A DNA stretch of 64,000 bases from Cheilinus undulatus (GCF_018320785.1 NC_054885.1:8072921-8136920); one strand, 5' to 3'. Shown: positions 11,001 through 21,849, counted from the first letter of the stretch. The notes: generated by a model from the letters alone, not told the origin. Translations and numbers: made by a program.

Positions 11001-14000
11001 TGCTTCTCTGAACGCAGGTGGAAGGTCAGACGGCGAGCTGATTGGAGCTGATTGGACCAATAATGAGCACAGGAAAACGTGCAGCACTGCAGCAACTGTA
11101 GGGGAAAACATAGAGAACGTTCAAGTAACAGTAACTGAAACTTTTAGCCCATTTCTGCTGTTTGTTGCTTGTTTTTGCGTAAATTTTACACGAGTACCCA
11201 TTTGGCCACTACTTTTTGCCCATTTTTCCACAATATTGCCCCTTTTTACCCATTTTGGCTACTTTCTTTTTGGCACTTTTATCCCACTTTTTGCCTATGT
11301 TACTAATATGTAGTGTATTTTTGCTCATTTTTGCCACTATTTTGCCTCTCTAACTCTTTTTTGCCCCGTCTTTTTGGTACCTTTATCCCAATAACCTTTT
11401 TTTTTTCCATTATCTTGCCATTTTTTGCCACCATCTTGTAACTTTAGCCTGTTTTTTGCAACTTTCTTTTAACCTCTTTTATCCCATACTTGCCATTTTT
11501 TAAACTTTTGTTTGTCAAAATGTTTCACTTCTCACCCACTTTGCCATTACGCTGCCAAATTTGGACCTTCTTTATTTTGCACTTTTATCCAATTTTGCCT
11601 TTTTTTTTTAACTCTTTTTTGACACTTTATTTTACTTTTTGTGTAATTTACCAAAATATTGCCCCTCCCATTTTGCCTTTTTTTTGGGCACTTTTATCCC
11701 ACTCCTGCAACTTTCTGCTACAATTTTCCACTTTTTGCTCATTTTTGCCTCTTCTTTTTGACTCCTCAAATGGTTTCCCCATTTTTGACACAACTTTCCA
11801 CTTGCCCCCATTTTTACCACTCCCTTTTTTGCCATGTTCTTTTTGGTCCTTTAATCCCATTTTTGCCACTTTTTGCCGCAATTTTCTACTTTTTGCCCAT
11901 TTTGCCACTATGTAGGTCCTATTTTGCTCATATTTCCCCTATTTTTGCCCCCCCCCCCAATTTTTGCAAAATTTTCTTTTTTGTCACTTTTTTTGACAAC
12001 TTTATCCCAATTACCTATTTGCCATTATCTTACCTTTTATGCCTGTTTTGCCACTATATTGCAACTCAAGCCCATTTCCTCAATTTTCTTTAACCTCTTT
12101 TATCCAATTTTAGCCTCTTTTTTTCACCCTTTTTTGCCAAAGTTTTTCACTTCTTACCCATTTTGCCTTTTGTGCTTCTTTTTGTTAATTTTTCCACTTC
12201 TTCTTGGCACTTTTATGCCTTTTTTTCCTCTCTTTTTTTGCAATTTTACACACTTTTTACCATTTTTGCCAGAATATTGCCACTTTTTGCTATTTTTTGC
12301 CATTTCCTGTTGACACTTGTATTCACCTTTCTTAGTTTTTGCCCATGCAACCTCTTTTTTGCCACGTGTAACCTATTTTTGCAGGGTTTTTACAATCATA
12401 TAATTGTTTTTTGTTTTAGTTGTTAAGTCTTCTATGCTTGTTTAAGGATAAGGATTAACTTTATTGTCATGGACCAAAGTGCAGCGCTGCTCACAATCAA
12501 TACATTCATCATAAAAACAAACAGGCAATACACAGACAGATAAATGGTCCACATTGACCCAGAATAAGAGAGACTTGCAGGTAGAGTATAGTATTGCACC
12601 TGCCCTGTAATATTGCACTGGCTTCCCTGCAGTAAACAGTTTGTAAAATATATTGCACATTCCCCTGGTGCAACTGTCACTGTGGCATACCAATGACACA
12701 GCAAAGTACCAATATTACAATAACAAACCCACTGTTAGAATAAAAAAACGACGTCACTGTGACATACCAATGACACAACAAGATACCAATAATACAATAA
12801 AATACATACTGTCACAATTAAAAAAAAAAAAAAAACAGTTCCACCGTGGCAGACCAGTGACACAACAATATACCAATTATACAATAAAATACCAATGTGG
12901 CAGTAAAAAGCAATGTCACAATAAATTTAATGCAGTAGCAAGACAACACTCATGCCTCGAGCTTTATGTTAATGCAGATTGTTTGTTGAGTAGAGAGATG
13001 GAAGTAGGGAGGAAGGAGGGCTTGTAGCGATTACTTTTACATCTGCTCGCTCTGAACCGTCTTCCAGAGGGAAATCATTCATATTACAAATAAAGAACAT
13101 GAGAAGAGTCCTTCTAGATTTTTTTGTGCCTGATTGAAGACAATTTCTTCAAAGATAGTGTGAAGGGGCAGGTAATTTTTCATAACAATCACTTTCATTG
13201 CACATTTAAACATTTTTTCAATCTTTGATTTACACTGAACAGATAGAGAGCCAAACCAGGCTGCCATCCCGTAGCATTATAGAAAGTCAACATCACACTC
13301 GTACTCACACCAAACAATCTGAGTCTGTGAAGAAAATGCAGTCTTTGGGCCAGTTTGGCACACAAGAAATCAACATGAACATTCCACTTTAAAGAGTTAT
13401 CCATCTGAATGCCAACACGAGTCCACCTGCTCGATTAGACTATCAATGATTAGGGTCATGTCATCTAACTGCCCTGGGGTCAAATATCATCTCAAGAAAA
13501 TGTATGCTTTGGTAAGAGTAGTTATTATTCAGGTTAAAAATAAAATATTGTTACCACTGATTAACTTTACAATAGAAGATGGTTTTCCTGACCTCCATGG
13601 GCCCCCTGGTTTCTGGTCTCAGAAAGTAACAGACTATAGTTAAGCTAATGGATAATGATTCTACAGTGTAACATTCAACAATGCGTCATTGTCTAGAAGT
13701 CTAATCCTGCACATCCCTGGCTCTAAGCAGAGCATGTCAAAACAAAAGCAATTCCTTTCAACATTTAATGTAACAGCAGTGTTAAAAACGTCTTCAATGC
13801 ACATCTGTGACGCTTTGAAAATCCACTTATAAATCCACCCTCAGTGCAGTAGTAGAGCCTGGTCTGTTACAATCGTGCCTGCTTGCAGCTAACAAGAACA
13901 AGCCCCCATACCACAGGATGTGTGGCACTATTAACCCCCCATACATGGGTGCAGTTTAAGGTTAGTCTGGCTAAGGAGATGAGGTTTGCAAGCTCACAAA

Positions 14001-14153
14001 GATAAACAGAAATTTTTAAAACGTATTCTGCTGAATGTTTGCCTCTAGACTAGACTCCATGCATACTTGTACAAATGTAAAAATGTAAGAAGCTCCTTCC
14101 CTCATCACTCCCTGGCATGTTTAAGGTGAGCTCTTACCTATGAAGGTGTTCAT
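8015..14153 (-). CDS. csf3: Granulocyte colony-stimulating factor (5 coding exons)
   Basis: Secreted four-helix cytokine that drives neutrophil production through the Csf3 receptor. Exons, in transcript order: 14153-14138, 11095-10923, 10835-10725, 10602-10471 and 8176-8015 (stop TAA 8017-8015). All have GT-AG borders and consistent phase, giving 197 residues (human about 204-207). Exon 1 encodes only MNTFI plus one base, the split-start layout typical of this gene. Residues 1-22 are a signal peptide (VAAVLHVFLCSLLVQSA), with mature protein from about P23. Exon 4 carries SRLYQGLLGVLSESL, matching the conserved LYQGLL helix of mammalian G-CSF. The last helix ends LIRSLRAVRS. The mature chain has only two cysteines (103 and 185), so the mammalian disulfide pattern is not kept. 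psmd3 lies upstream on the same strand, as in mammals. Introns 1 and 4 are swollen by repeats. Confidence 0.9.
8337..10060 (+). mobile_element. Degenerate Tc1-like transposon, interrupted by a hAT element
   Basis: The left end (8341-8428, TTTCCAAAAAACCTGGGACA) and the right part (9145-10060) belong to one fish Tc1-like element. The internal terminal-type sequence CTCAAAAAAGTTGGGACAG is at 9182-9200. The transposase remnant runs about 9430-10005 with broken frames. Recognisable pieces are an RNTSRHH region, the W-T-E..L-F-C-G-Q-M-N segment, a G-C-I-S-A block and near the end SPDLSPAENI, the second catalytic region of IS630/Tc1 enzymes. It lies in csf3 intron 4. The enzyme is dead: stops and deletions are obvious. 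Confidence 0.8.
8436..9136. mobile_element. Nested hAT-type element (701 bp)
   Basis: Begins TGGGGATACACGATAT and ends ATATCATGCATCCCTA, imperfect inverted ends of the hAT kind. It is flanked by ATGAAAAA (8428-8435) and ATGAAAAT (9137-9144), a 7-of-8 match to an 8-bp duplication. The interior has no transposase frame. The repeated GATATC/CGATATT text near both ends belongs to the inverted ends. It inserted into the Tc1-like element and is therefore younger. Confidence 0.8.
10060..10215 (+). repeat. Tandem repeat ACCTCTACGCTGGGGCG in csf3 intron 4
   Basis: The 17-base motif occurs at about 10063, 10092, 10110, 10153 (variant) and 10195. In the later copies it is part of a longer ~58-bp unit that also contains TGACGTATATTGCCCGAGC. 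The stretch is GC-rich and CpG-rich, unlike the AT-rich intron around it. It directly follows the Tc1-like remnant. Confidence 0.7.
11140..12400 (-). repeat. Minisatellite array B (GTGGCAAAA type) in csf3 intron 1
   Basis: About 1.26 kb of irregular copies of TTTTTGCCACTTTT/CCCATTTTTGCC text. On the minus strand this is the same AAAAGTGGCAAAAATGGG unit seen at 14.8-16.25, 18.06-19.29, 40.86-41.56 and 54.3-55.0 kb. Unit length drifts around 16-30 bases. Long open frames on either strand are a by-product of the composition (few stops in Phe/Leu/Pro-like text) and do not encode a protein. Confidence 0.85.
12432..13420 (-). mobile_element. 3' end of a non-LTR retrotransposon (LINE), reverse orientation
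   Basis: On the minus strand, 13404-13195 and the overlapping frame 13267-13079 together resemble the end of a fish LINE reverse transcriptase protein. The pieces LKWNVHVDFLCAKLAQRLHF, LHRLRLFGVSTSVMLTFYNA and AWFGSLSVQCKSKI fit the pattern seen after the catalytic domain of L2/Rex-type elements. The two frames are offset, so a frameshift is present. The 3' tail ends at 12432 with CAATAAAGTTAATCCTTATCC, a poly(A)-signal-like tail with a short repeat. The upstream part is lost (5' truncation). It lies in csf3 intron 1. Confidence 0.7.
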
Positions 14154-14231
14154 GTCTGTCAGGGCGGTTGTCGGTTTCTCGGTCTCGGTGTCTGTCCGCC
14201 GGGTGGCTCGTTAAATTCTGCTTCAGGTTCC

Positions 14232-14278
14232 ATTTGCATCCGTTTGGACCTTTTATCTGTTGTCGTCTGGGGTTTCCC
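14232..14278 (-). promoter_or_regulatory. csf3: csf3 proximal promoter: kappa-B, TATA-like and octamer motifs
   Basis: About 80-125 bases upstream of the csf3 start codon. GGGGTTTCCC (14269-14278) fits the NF-kappa-B consensus GGGRNWYYCC exactly. GATAAAAGG (csf3 strand, 14257-14249) is a TATA-like box. ATTTGCAT (14232-14239) is a perfect octamer site. Mammalian CSF3 promoters also combine a CSF/kappa-B box with an octamer, although there the octamer lies upstream of the TATA box. Induction by inflammatory signals is inferred, not shown. Confidence 0.6.
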
Positions 14279-14474
14279 ATTCAGGAAAACAGTCATCCCG
14301 TTAAACTCAGAGACATTTTACCCGTGTTGCGAAAACGTTGACGTCACACGACCGTGAGGTCCTCACGCAGAGTGAGCTGCACCGTCATACTCATGGAAAT
14401 GTGCAGGGGTCTTTACCTGGGACCGGTAAACCACGTGACTACACGCCTTTATTTTTACGTAAAATCCTGTTTTC

Positions 14475-16250
14475 ATGGACAAAGAGAGGAGAGTCAGAAA
14501 TCTGAAACAGCCCGGTAAAGACTTCCCAAAGAGGCTGTGGAAAACTGTGCAGTCATTTATTTATGCTTTGGAGCAATGTAGCCTTTTAAAAAATGTAAAA
14601 CAGAATTACATTTTTTTTTTTTTTTTGGTGATGTTAACAATGTCGATGGGCACACTGAACTAAATGATTAGGAAAGTAAAGTCAGCTCCATAACTAAGCC
14701 ATAATGTGCACAAACATCAGAATGGCAGAAAATAAGGTAGAAGAAACTGAGGCAATTTTAAAAGAAAAAACTGAACAATTGAAAAAAGAGAGCGTGAGAG
14801 ATGGATAGGTAGAGAGAGACAAAAATGGCTGGAAAGTGGCAAAAAGTGAAAAAATGGAAAGAAAGGGCTGAATAATGGGCAAAATGGGACAGAATTGGAT
14901 CAAAAAATGGCAAAAAAAAAAAGGTGCAACAATGGGTGAAAAGTGGCAAAAATGTGCTAAAAAGAAAAGAAAAATGAGTTAAAAGTAGCAAAATAAGCAG
15001 CAAAAATGGGCCTCAATTGGCAAAAAAGAGAGGTAAAAATAGGCGAAAAGGGACAGTATGGGTTTAAAGTGACAAAAAAAAAGAGACAAAACTGGGCAAA
15101 AGTGGATGAAAACAGGAAAAATAGTGTAGAAAAAATAGAGAAATAAGTTAGAAGTGGCAAAATAAGCAGAAAAATGTGCCACAATTGGCAAATAAAGGGG
15201 AAAAAATAGTTAAAACTGGTGTAAAAAAGAAAGAAAAGAAAAAAAAGAAGTGAAAAAAAATGATAAAAGAGAAATGAGTTAAAAGTAGCAAAATAAGCAG
15301 CAAAAATTGGCCTCAATTGGCAAAAAAGAGAGGTAAAAATAGGCAAAAAGGGACAGAATGGGTTTAAAGTGACAAAAAAAGAGACAAAACTGGGCAAAAG
15401 TGGATGAAAACAGGAAAAATAGTGTAGAAAAAATAGAGAAATAAGTTAGAAGTGGCAAAGTAAGCAGAAAAATGTGCCACAATTGGCAAATAAAGGGGAA
15501 AAAATAGTTAAAACTGGTGTAAAAAGAAGGGGGGAAGAAAAAATAGAAATTAAAAGAAAAAGAAAAAAGAAAGAAAAGGAAAAAAGAGAAACAAAGAGAA
15601 ATGGGTTAGAAGTGTAAGAAGCAAAAATGGGCCACAACTGGAAATAAGAGGCAAAAAAGGGACAAGGTGGAATAAAAGTGGCAAAAAACGTGGTAAAAAT
15701 GGGCCGAAAAACTGCCAAAAAATGAGCAAAATGGGACGAAATTGGATCAAAAAATGACAAAAGGTGCAAAATGGGGTGAAAAGTGGCAAAAATGTGCAAA
15801 AAAGAAAAGAAAAATAAGTTAGAAGTAGCAAAATAAGCAGCAAAATGTGCCACAATTGGCAAAAAAGGGGGAAAATTGTTAAAAGTAGCAAAAATGTGCA
15901 AAAAGTAAAGAAAGAAAGAAAGAAGGAAAAGAAATGAAAAAAGAGAAATGGGTTAGAAGTGACAGTGTAAGAAGCAAAATGGGCCACAGTTGCAAAAAAG
16001 AGGCAGAAAGAAGCAATGTTGATTAAAAGGGGCAAAAAGAGATGGTAAAAATGTGCAAAAAATGGCAAAAAAAGTAACAAAAAGGGTGAAAAGCAGCAGC
16101 AAAGGGATAAAGGTGGCAAAACAGTGTAAACAAACCCAAGAAAAATTGGTTAGAGGTGGCAAAAGAAGCAGCAGAAATGGGCCACAATCTTCAAAAAAAG
16201 AGAGGCAAGATCAGCATAAAAAGGGCAAAAATGATTTAGAAGATATCTGA
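14475..16250 (+). repeat. Minisatellite array A with its element flank
   Basis: The array proper runs about 14820-16240. It is made of AAAAGTGGCAAAAATGGGC units mixed with AGAAATGGGTTAGAAGTGG and AAATAAGCAGCAAAAATGGG variants. The left flank (14560-14735) contains GGAGCAATGTAGCCTTTTAA and ATGTGCACAAACATCAGAAT, which recur left of the array at 40.86 kb. A block of about 255 bp is duplicated almost exactly (14973-15227 and 15273-15525). It contains no gene; the long T-strand open frames are composition artefacts. Confidence 0.85.
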
Positions 16251-16254
16251 AAAA

Positions 16255-16445
16255 AGCTAATGTAGCTAAAGCTTAGCTAACAAAACAGCTCCAGCATGTA
16301 GCTGTGTCAGCTTTTGCTACTTTTGCTCAAGCTTGCATTGCTAAAGCTAACTTGAGCCATTGGCTTATGCAGTAACGTTTGTTATGTAGCTAGTGTAGCT
16401 GTGTTAGCTACAGCTAAAGCTAATGAAGCTAAAGTGAGCCACAGT
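16255..16445 (+). repeat. AGCTAA-rich repeat stretch
   Basis: The motif AGCTAA/TAGCT recurs irregularly about 15 times in 190 bases, including AAAGCTTAGCTAA, GTAGCTAGTGTAGCTGTG and ACAGCTAAAGCTAATG. It is a simple degenerate repeat that directly follows array A and may be its right flank. Confidence 0.5.
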
Positions 16446-16689
16446 TCACCTAACTACTTCTAAAATGGGGTTATATGTAATCTAAAACTAAAAATGTGCT
16501 CTCAGAAAAACAGACCAAATATCTGTTTTGGAATTTCAAACTGACACAACTCATTTTTTTTCAACAACCTTTTACTATTTGGTCTCACAGTTTACAGAAA
16601 CATTACAGTTTTCAGTCATATTTTTAACCAGTTATTTTGGTTTTAAAAAGAAAAAAAATAATTTCAGTATTTGAAGTCTAGGAATTCAT

Positions 16690-17010
16690 CTCTCCTGCTC
16701 TAATATCAACCAGGTATCAATATCAAAGATGTGGGAGACTACATGGTCAAGTGGAAGAAAGTTCTCTGGTCTGTTGAGACCAAAATGGAGCTTTTAGGCC
16801 ATCAGACAAGACGCCAAACACTGACACCACCACACACGCCATCCCCACTGTGAAGAATGGTGGTGGCAGCATTGTGCTGTGGGGATGCTTCTCAGCAGCA
16901 CAACAAGGTAAATGTTCTGGAGTGGCAGAGTCAAAGCCCAGACCTCAGTCCAACAGAGAACTTGTGGCTGGACTTGAAAAGGGCTCTTCACACCCAATAC
17001 CTATGCACTG
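16690..17010 (+). mobile_element. Tc1-like transposase fragment
   Basis: TGGAAGAAAGTTCTCTGGTCTG and GAATGGTGGTGGCAGCATTGTGCTGTGGGG are standard Tc1 transposase text (frames for W-K-K-V-L-W-S and [10 protein letters not shown]). They are followed by AGTGGCAGAGTCAAAGCCCA and GACCTCAGTCCAACAGAGAA, the S-P-D-L-S-P-T-E motif. The order is right but sequence between the motifs is deleted and the frame is broken. Confidence 0.8.
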
Positions 17011-17029
17011 ATTTATCTTAAATCTTGAT

Positions 17030-18055
17030 TTATTTCCCAGCCCTGGGTAACAGTAGTAATTGTTAGATCTTGATTTGATTTGATTATGAGACAAGTTCCC
17101 GTAGGGAAATTAGTTTTGGACTCTGTCCCACTAATTATCTATCATTTATGTGTCATTCATACAAAAAGGATCAAAGGATCAAACCCTCATCAGTTTATAA
17201 AACACCAGAAATACACCTGAAGTGGCCCAACAAGCCATCACAAGTTGTTAGAAAATTGCTCTCTCGGTTTTAAATAGTTTATTCTGTTTTCTCTCTCACG
17301 CTTTGCAGAAGAATGAACAATGTCCCTTTTGTAAAGCATAATCAAGTCTTCCATCAACATCTAACCAGGAGAAGCCAAGATAAACAAGAGTTTTTTTCTT
17401 TTTAAAAAAAAGAAAGTGCATGCCTCATATCATCACAGCTACTGAACCGCAGAATACATTTTATTATAAATGTCAGCTCAATCATTAAACTTCAGTTCCT
17501 CTGAAGTGAATCAACCCCAGTGTTAGCAGTAGCCGCAAGTATGACTAGTAGCTTGGCATGCTAAATTAAATCATGTTTAATGTGAGTGGGAGGAAATCTA
17601 CTCAGGAAGCTCTGTTAAAAGTGAGTGTGCATGAGTCTGCATGGGTCAGGGTGTGTGTAGTCTTATTATTCAGCTACATGTCATCATGTTCGGTGGCTTG
17701 AAGAAATTCTGTACAAAACTGTGAGTCAGCAGAAATATAAACTGTTCTTTTACTTCCTTGAGGAAATGAAATAAGGAAAAATACTTAGAACTGTAGTAGA
17801 AGAGTGATGAAACAAGTAAAAATCCTTCATTCTCACATACTGTAGGTTGGCTTCTTTCAAAATACCAATAATTCAAACAAAATGTGACGTAGTCATACAT
17901 ATTCAGTCATTGAGAGGATTGTTAATACCTCATATGTTCTTATTTTCTAAAAGATAGTTGGCAAAAAATGACATTTGTGTAATAAATGTGATTCATAATC
18001 GAGTAGTCTTAACTGTGGCCACAGGCAGTGTTGGTTATGACAGCATTATTTAGCT
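17030..18055. other. Intergenic DNA, nothing recognised
   Basis: AT-rich, non-coding, with no splice-bounded exon, no clear repeat ends and no long frame on either strand supported by family likeness. Confidence 0.5.
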
Positions 18056-18059
18056 GTAG

Positions 18060-19290
18060 GGAGCCAAAATAGAGGCGAAAATGTGGCAGAAAGTGGTAAA
18101 ACAGGTTAAAAGTGTCAAAAAAAGTGCTAAAAAAAGCAGTAAAAAGAAAAAAACGTGAAACATGGGACAAAAATTGGTTAAAAGCGTAAAAAAGAAGTGG
18201 TAGAAATGGGCACCAAGCAACAAAAAATGGGTCAAAAGTGTACAAAAAAAAAGCAAACTTGGGTAAAATGTGTGGCAAAAGGGGAAAAAAAGCAGGCCAA
18301 GTCTGTCAAAAGTTGAAAAATGGTGTTAAAAATGAAAAAAAGGTAAAATGTGTCAAAAGAAGTGGCAGAAATGGGTAAAAGTAGAAGAAATTGGTTAAAG
18401 TGGCAAATAAATGGACTAAAAAGTAGAAAAGAAGTGGCAAAAAGAAGTGGCATAATCAGGCATAAAAGTACATCCAAAAATGGGGGAAAAGCAGCAAAAA
18501 TCATTTGAAAATTGCAAAAAAAAAAAAAAAAAAGAAAGTGAAAGAAAAATGGGTTAAAAGTGGCAAAAGAAATGGAAAAAAGGGGCAAAAATCAGGAAAA
18601 GTTGCTTAAAAAGTGGCAAAAGTGGGCACTAAAGTGGGGAAAAAATGTCAAAACAAGTGGTAAACATGAGCACAAGATTGGAAAAAAGTATCAAAAAAGA
18701 AGTGGCAAAAAAGTGCATAAAGCAGCAAAATGGGTAAAAAGAAGCATCAAAAATGTGACAAAAATGGGCATAAAAGTGGGGGAAAGCTGTCAAAAAAAAG
18801 TGGCAAAAAAAAGAGCATAAAGCAGCAAAATGGGTAAAAAAAAGTGTAAAAAAATGTAACAAAAAAGGGCGTAAAAGTGGGGGAGTGGAAAGATGGGGCA
18901 GGGGCAGGAAAATGGTTAAAAAATGCCAAAAGAAGAAGCAAAAATTAGTTAAGAGTGTCAAAAAAGAAGTGGCAAAAAAAAAATTGCAATCAAGTGGCAA
19001 CCATGGGTTAAAAGAGGTACAAATATGGCAAAAAAATTGGTTAAAAAACAGCTAAATGGGTAACAAAATAGTGTAATTAACATGTAAAAATGGTTAAAAG
19101 CAGCAAAAGTGGCAAAAAATGGACCACAACTGGTAAAAAAGAGGCAAAAATTGTAAAAAAAAAAAAAAAAAAGTAGCAAAATTGGTTAAAAAGCAGCTAA
19201 TCTGGGTTTGAGAGGCAAAATGGTGTAAAAACAAAAAGAACAAATAGTTAAAAGTGGCAAAAGAAGTCTTATCAGAGCAACAAAAATGCA
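18060..19290 (+). repeat. Minisatellite array C (GTGGCAAAA type)
   Basis: About 1.2 kb of AAAAGTGGCAAAA, AAAAATGGGTTAAAAGTGG and AAAAGAAGTGGC units, with several poly-A expansions (18515-18534, 19155-19173). A subunit of the type AAAAGTGGGG-AAA-TGTCAAAA-AGCATAAAGCAGCAAAATGGG is repeated at about 18690-18870. The flanks do not match those of arrays A, D and E. Confidence 0.85.
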
Positions 19291-19904
19291 GCATTGATTC
19301 CAGCTACTTCTAACTGTTAAACTGCATGGTTTTGTATTTTAAGCTATTAAGTGCATTACTCCCCATACATTCCCATTCAACCCAATTAATTTAGAGGAAG
19401 TGTTTTCACCAGAAAGGGATGAGACTGAAATTGTTCGGGAATCAATCCCATTACCAGTGTATTGAAGACTTTGACCCCTGCTCATGGTTGTCTGCTCTTC
19501 CCACTGAGCAAAACCAGAGCCAGAAATATCCTGCTTCCTACTTCTTAATAAAGCACCTCTCCTGAACATATAAAACAGCACACTACACTTCACTGGTAGA
19601 GACCATTAAGAGTCAGTGACTCAGATTTTTCTGTTATTGTTATTACTGACTGTTAACTGATTGTTTATTAGGAAAAAACAGCAGATTCAAAGAACATCAC
19701 TTCTTTTCACTCTTACAAATCTCTACCACAGAATGCTGAATGTCAAACTCCCCCTCTCCTCCCCTCTATTCTCCTTTAAACTTCTTATAAATGTCTTTAG
19801 ATGTGTGAAATAAAGCCTTAAAATTTATTAAATTATCTGTTTAAATAATAGATGATATACATTTAGTGCATGAAGCTCTTAACCTTGCAGATGGATATGC
19901 CCCT

Positions 19905-20400
19905 TTCCTTGTTTGTTCACTGGCAAATTCATCTTGCAAAGCTCCCGTCTGAACCGTTTGGGCCCGGTTAGAAAGTGACAGGACCAGTCAGCGATGAGGG
20001 GCAGTACTTTCTGGCGTGGCGGAGTCATGAGTTAAGCAAGCAGCAACAAGAGGCCAGTGCAATTATGGCAGAAGACATTAGCGTGGATGCTGCTGACGCG
20101 CCAGTTTTATCAGAATTTGACAACATTTCTTCGTTTAAAGAAGAACAAAGAACAGCAGTGAGTTGTTTTCTTTTCAAAAACGACAAAAGTCGTGTACTGA
20201 CATGTCTACAGTCGCCATGGTTTGCGTTATTCCTCGGTAGCTGCGCATGCGCACCTCGGTAGTCGCTACATCACGTTTTGTTGCTCTGATTGGCCCATAA
20301 AGATGTGACAGACAGAAGGTTCATCCAATCACACTCTGAGTGTTTTTTCAAAGCCTCTGCCCTTTCCCAAACGCTTAGTATTGAAGGTTTTCTGACGTGT
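19905..20400 (+). mobile_element. Mobile-element fragment with a RecQ-like reading frame start
   Basis: The frame from 19975 contains MAEDISVDAADAPVLSEFDN, then SSFKEEQRTA, close to the region before the Q motif in RecQ-type helicase-like proteins often embedded in fish repeats. It then runs into non-coding text and ends at 20262. The left border CAAATTCATCTTGCAAAGCTC (19924-19944) matches 53950-53970. The right part (TTGTTGCTCTGATTGGCC, CCCTTTCCCAAACGCTT; 20278-20375) matches 55575-55670 and the start of the window. It is therefore an internally deleted member of the same repeat family as element E. The helicase call is tentative. Confidence 0.5.
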
Positions 20401-20669
20401 TAGGTTATGAAGCTCTCATATGTAAAACATCTGTACTGTCTGCGGTTTAATATCAGAAGAAAAAAAAGTTTTCCGTTACAGACTTTTATCCTTCTGCCTC
20501 AGTGAACCTTCTTTCATCTTTTCTATCCGTTAATAATCATTATACGGCGGATGTTATGCATATATAAAAGTGTCAAAGGTTTTAATAACAGGTAAATAAC
20601 GTGCACATCTGCCAAGATTTTAATCATTTATGTCGCCCTCAACAAAAAAACAAACAAACAATATTAAGG

Positions 20670-21700
20670 GTTAGGGCAGGCCTGTTCAATTAGCGGCCCG
20701 GGAGCCACATACGGCCCAAAACCAACCCTAAAGTGGCCCAGCCTGTGGTCATGCCAGAGATGCAGAGGGCGACCTGTTTCACAAGTTTTCAGAAATACAG
20801 TATATCAGACCATGAATGCAACACTCCGTGGCTAGTGATGCTGACAGAGGTAGCCCCAAGATACCGAGTATAAAACATGTCTTTTTCAACTGTGCAAATT
20901 TAGTTTTTATGCACTTTAAGATATGCCTGGGTAAGATGTGACCAAAATTATTGTTTACAGAATTTCAGTTTATTTTTTCATTCTATTTATTTTATTTTTG
21001 TTCAAGTAAAAAAAAAAAACAGCCTTTCTACTACCTCAGGTTATGTTCAAATACAGCTCTGTTGTTGTGTTTTTATGCACTTTTTGATGTGCTTTTGTCA
21101 TGTTGCCAAATTTAAAAAGGAGACTATGTATAAAAAGTGCATATTTTTCATCAAATTGGTCTGTTTTAGTTCCAAATTTGACATTACCAGCTTACTGGGC
21201 GCCGAGTATGTCTGGCCCTGTTACATTTCTTGATTTTAAAAATTGGCCCAGTTGAATTTGTAATTTGTACGCGCACACAGAAATGGCCCTTATGTGCTGA
21301 TCCTCCATGGACAGAGAGGAACATTTACACAGCAGGAGAAAGTTCAGGTCTGTGTCTATCCTCCAACAGTCTGAGACATTCCCCCTAAACAGAGAGAAGC
21401 CTTCAGTCTACATTACCAACAAGTCAGCGCACATGTGTGTCAGTATATGTGTGAGTGTCGCGGTTGTGTGTGTCCTTGTTAATAGCAGGACTATTCAATT
21501 ACAAATTCAGCTGGGCCAAATTTTGAAAACAAGAAATGTAGCTGGGCCGCACATGCTGGACATCCAGTAAGCGGTTGGTGATGTCAAATTTGGAACTAAT
21601 ACAAATCAATTTGATGAAAAATATCCACTTTTTATACATAGTCTCCCTTTAAAATTTGGAAACATGACAAAAGCACACCAAAAAGTGCCTAAAAACAGAA
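20670..21700. repeat. Large inverted repeat of a dispersed element (arms ~210 bp)
   Basis: The arm at 21060-21270 is the reverse complement, with moderate divergence, of 21487-21700. Paired landmarks are AAAAGTGCATATTTTTCATCAAATTG with CAATTTGATGAAAAATATCCAC, and TACATTTCTTGATTTTAAAAATTGGCCCAG with the matching text at 21510-21541. The left copy reaches back to about 20676 (GCAGGCCTGTTCAATTAGCGGCCC). The right copy begins GCAGGACTATTCAATTACAA. These are two copies of one element in opposite orientation, separated by about 215 bp. Confidence 0.65.
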
Positions 21701-21837
21701 CAAAAGATGAATCCATGAATTTTCAAATTTACTGATTTAACTGATGAAGAGTCCGCATTAAAGCACTTCATGATGCTGGATGGTCTCTGAGACAAACATG
21801 ACAGGTGGTCAGATAAATTTGTTAAGCACTGTATGTA

Positions 21838-21849
21838 CATATATATCTA

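Noticed and set aside
11490-12426. Open frames of 86-146 codons in the T-rich array of csf3 intron 1
   Set aside because: Repetitive Phe/Leu/Pro-type text in several overlapping frames; it follows from the minisatellite unit and not from coding selection.
14694-16162. Minus-strand frames up to 189 codons in array A
   Set aside because: Same low-complexity artefact, present in all frames of the T-rich strand.
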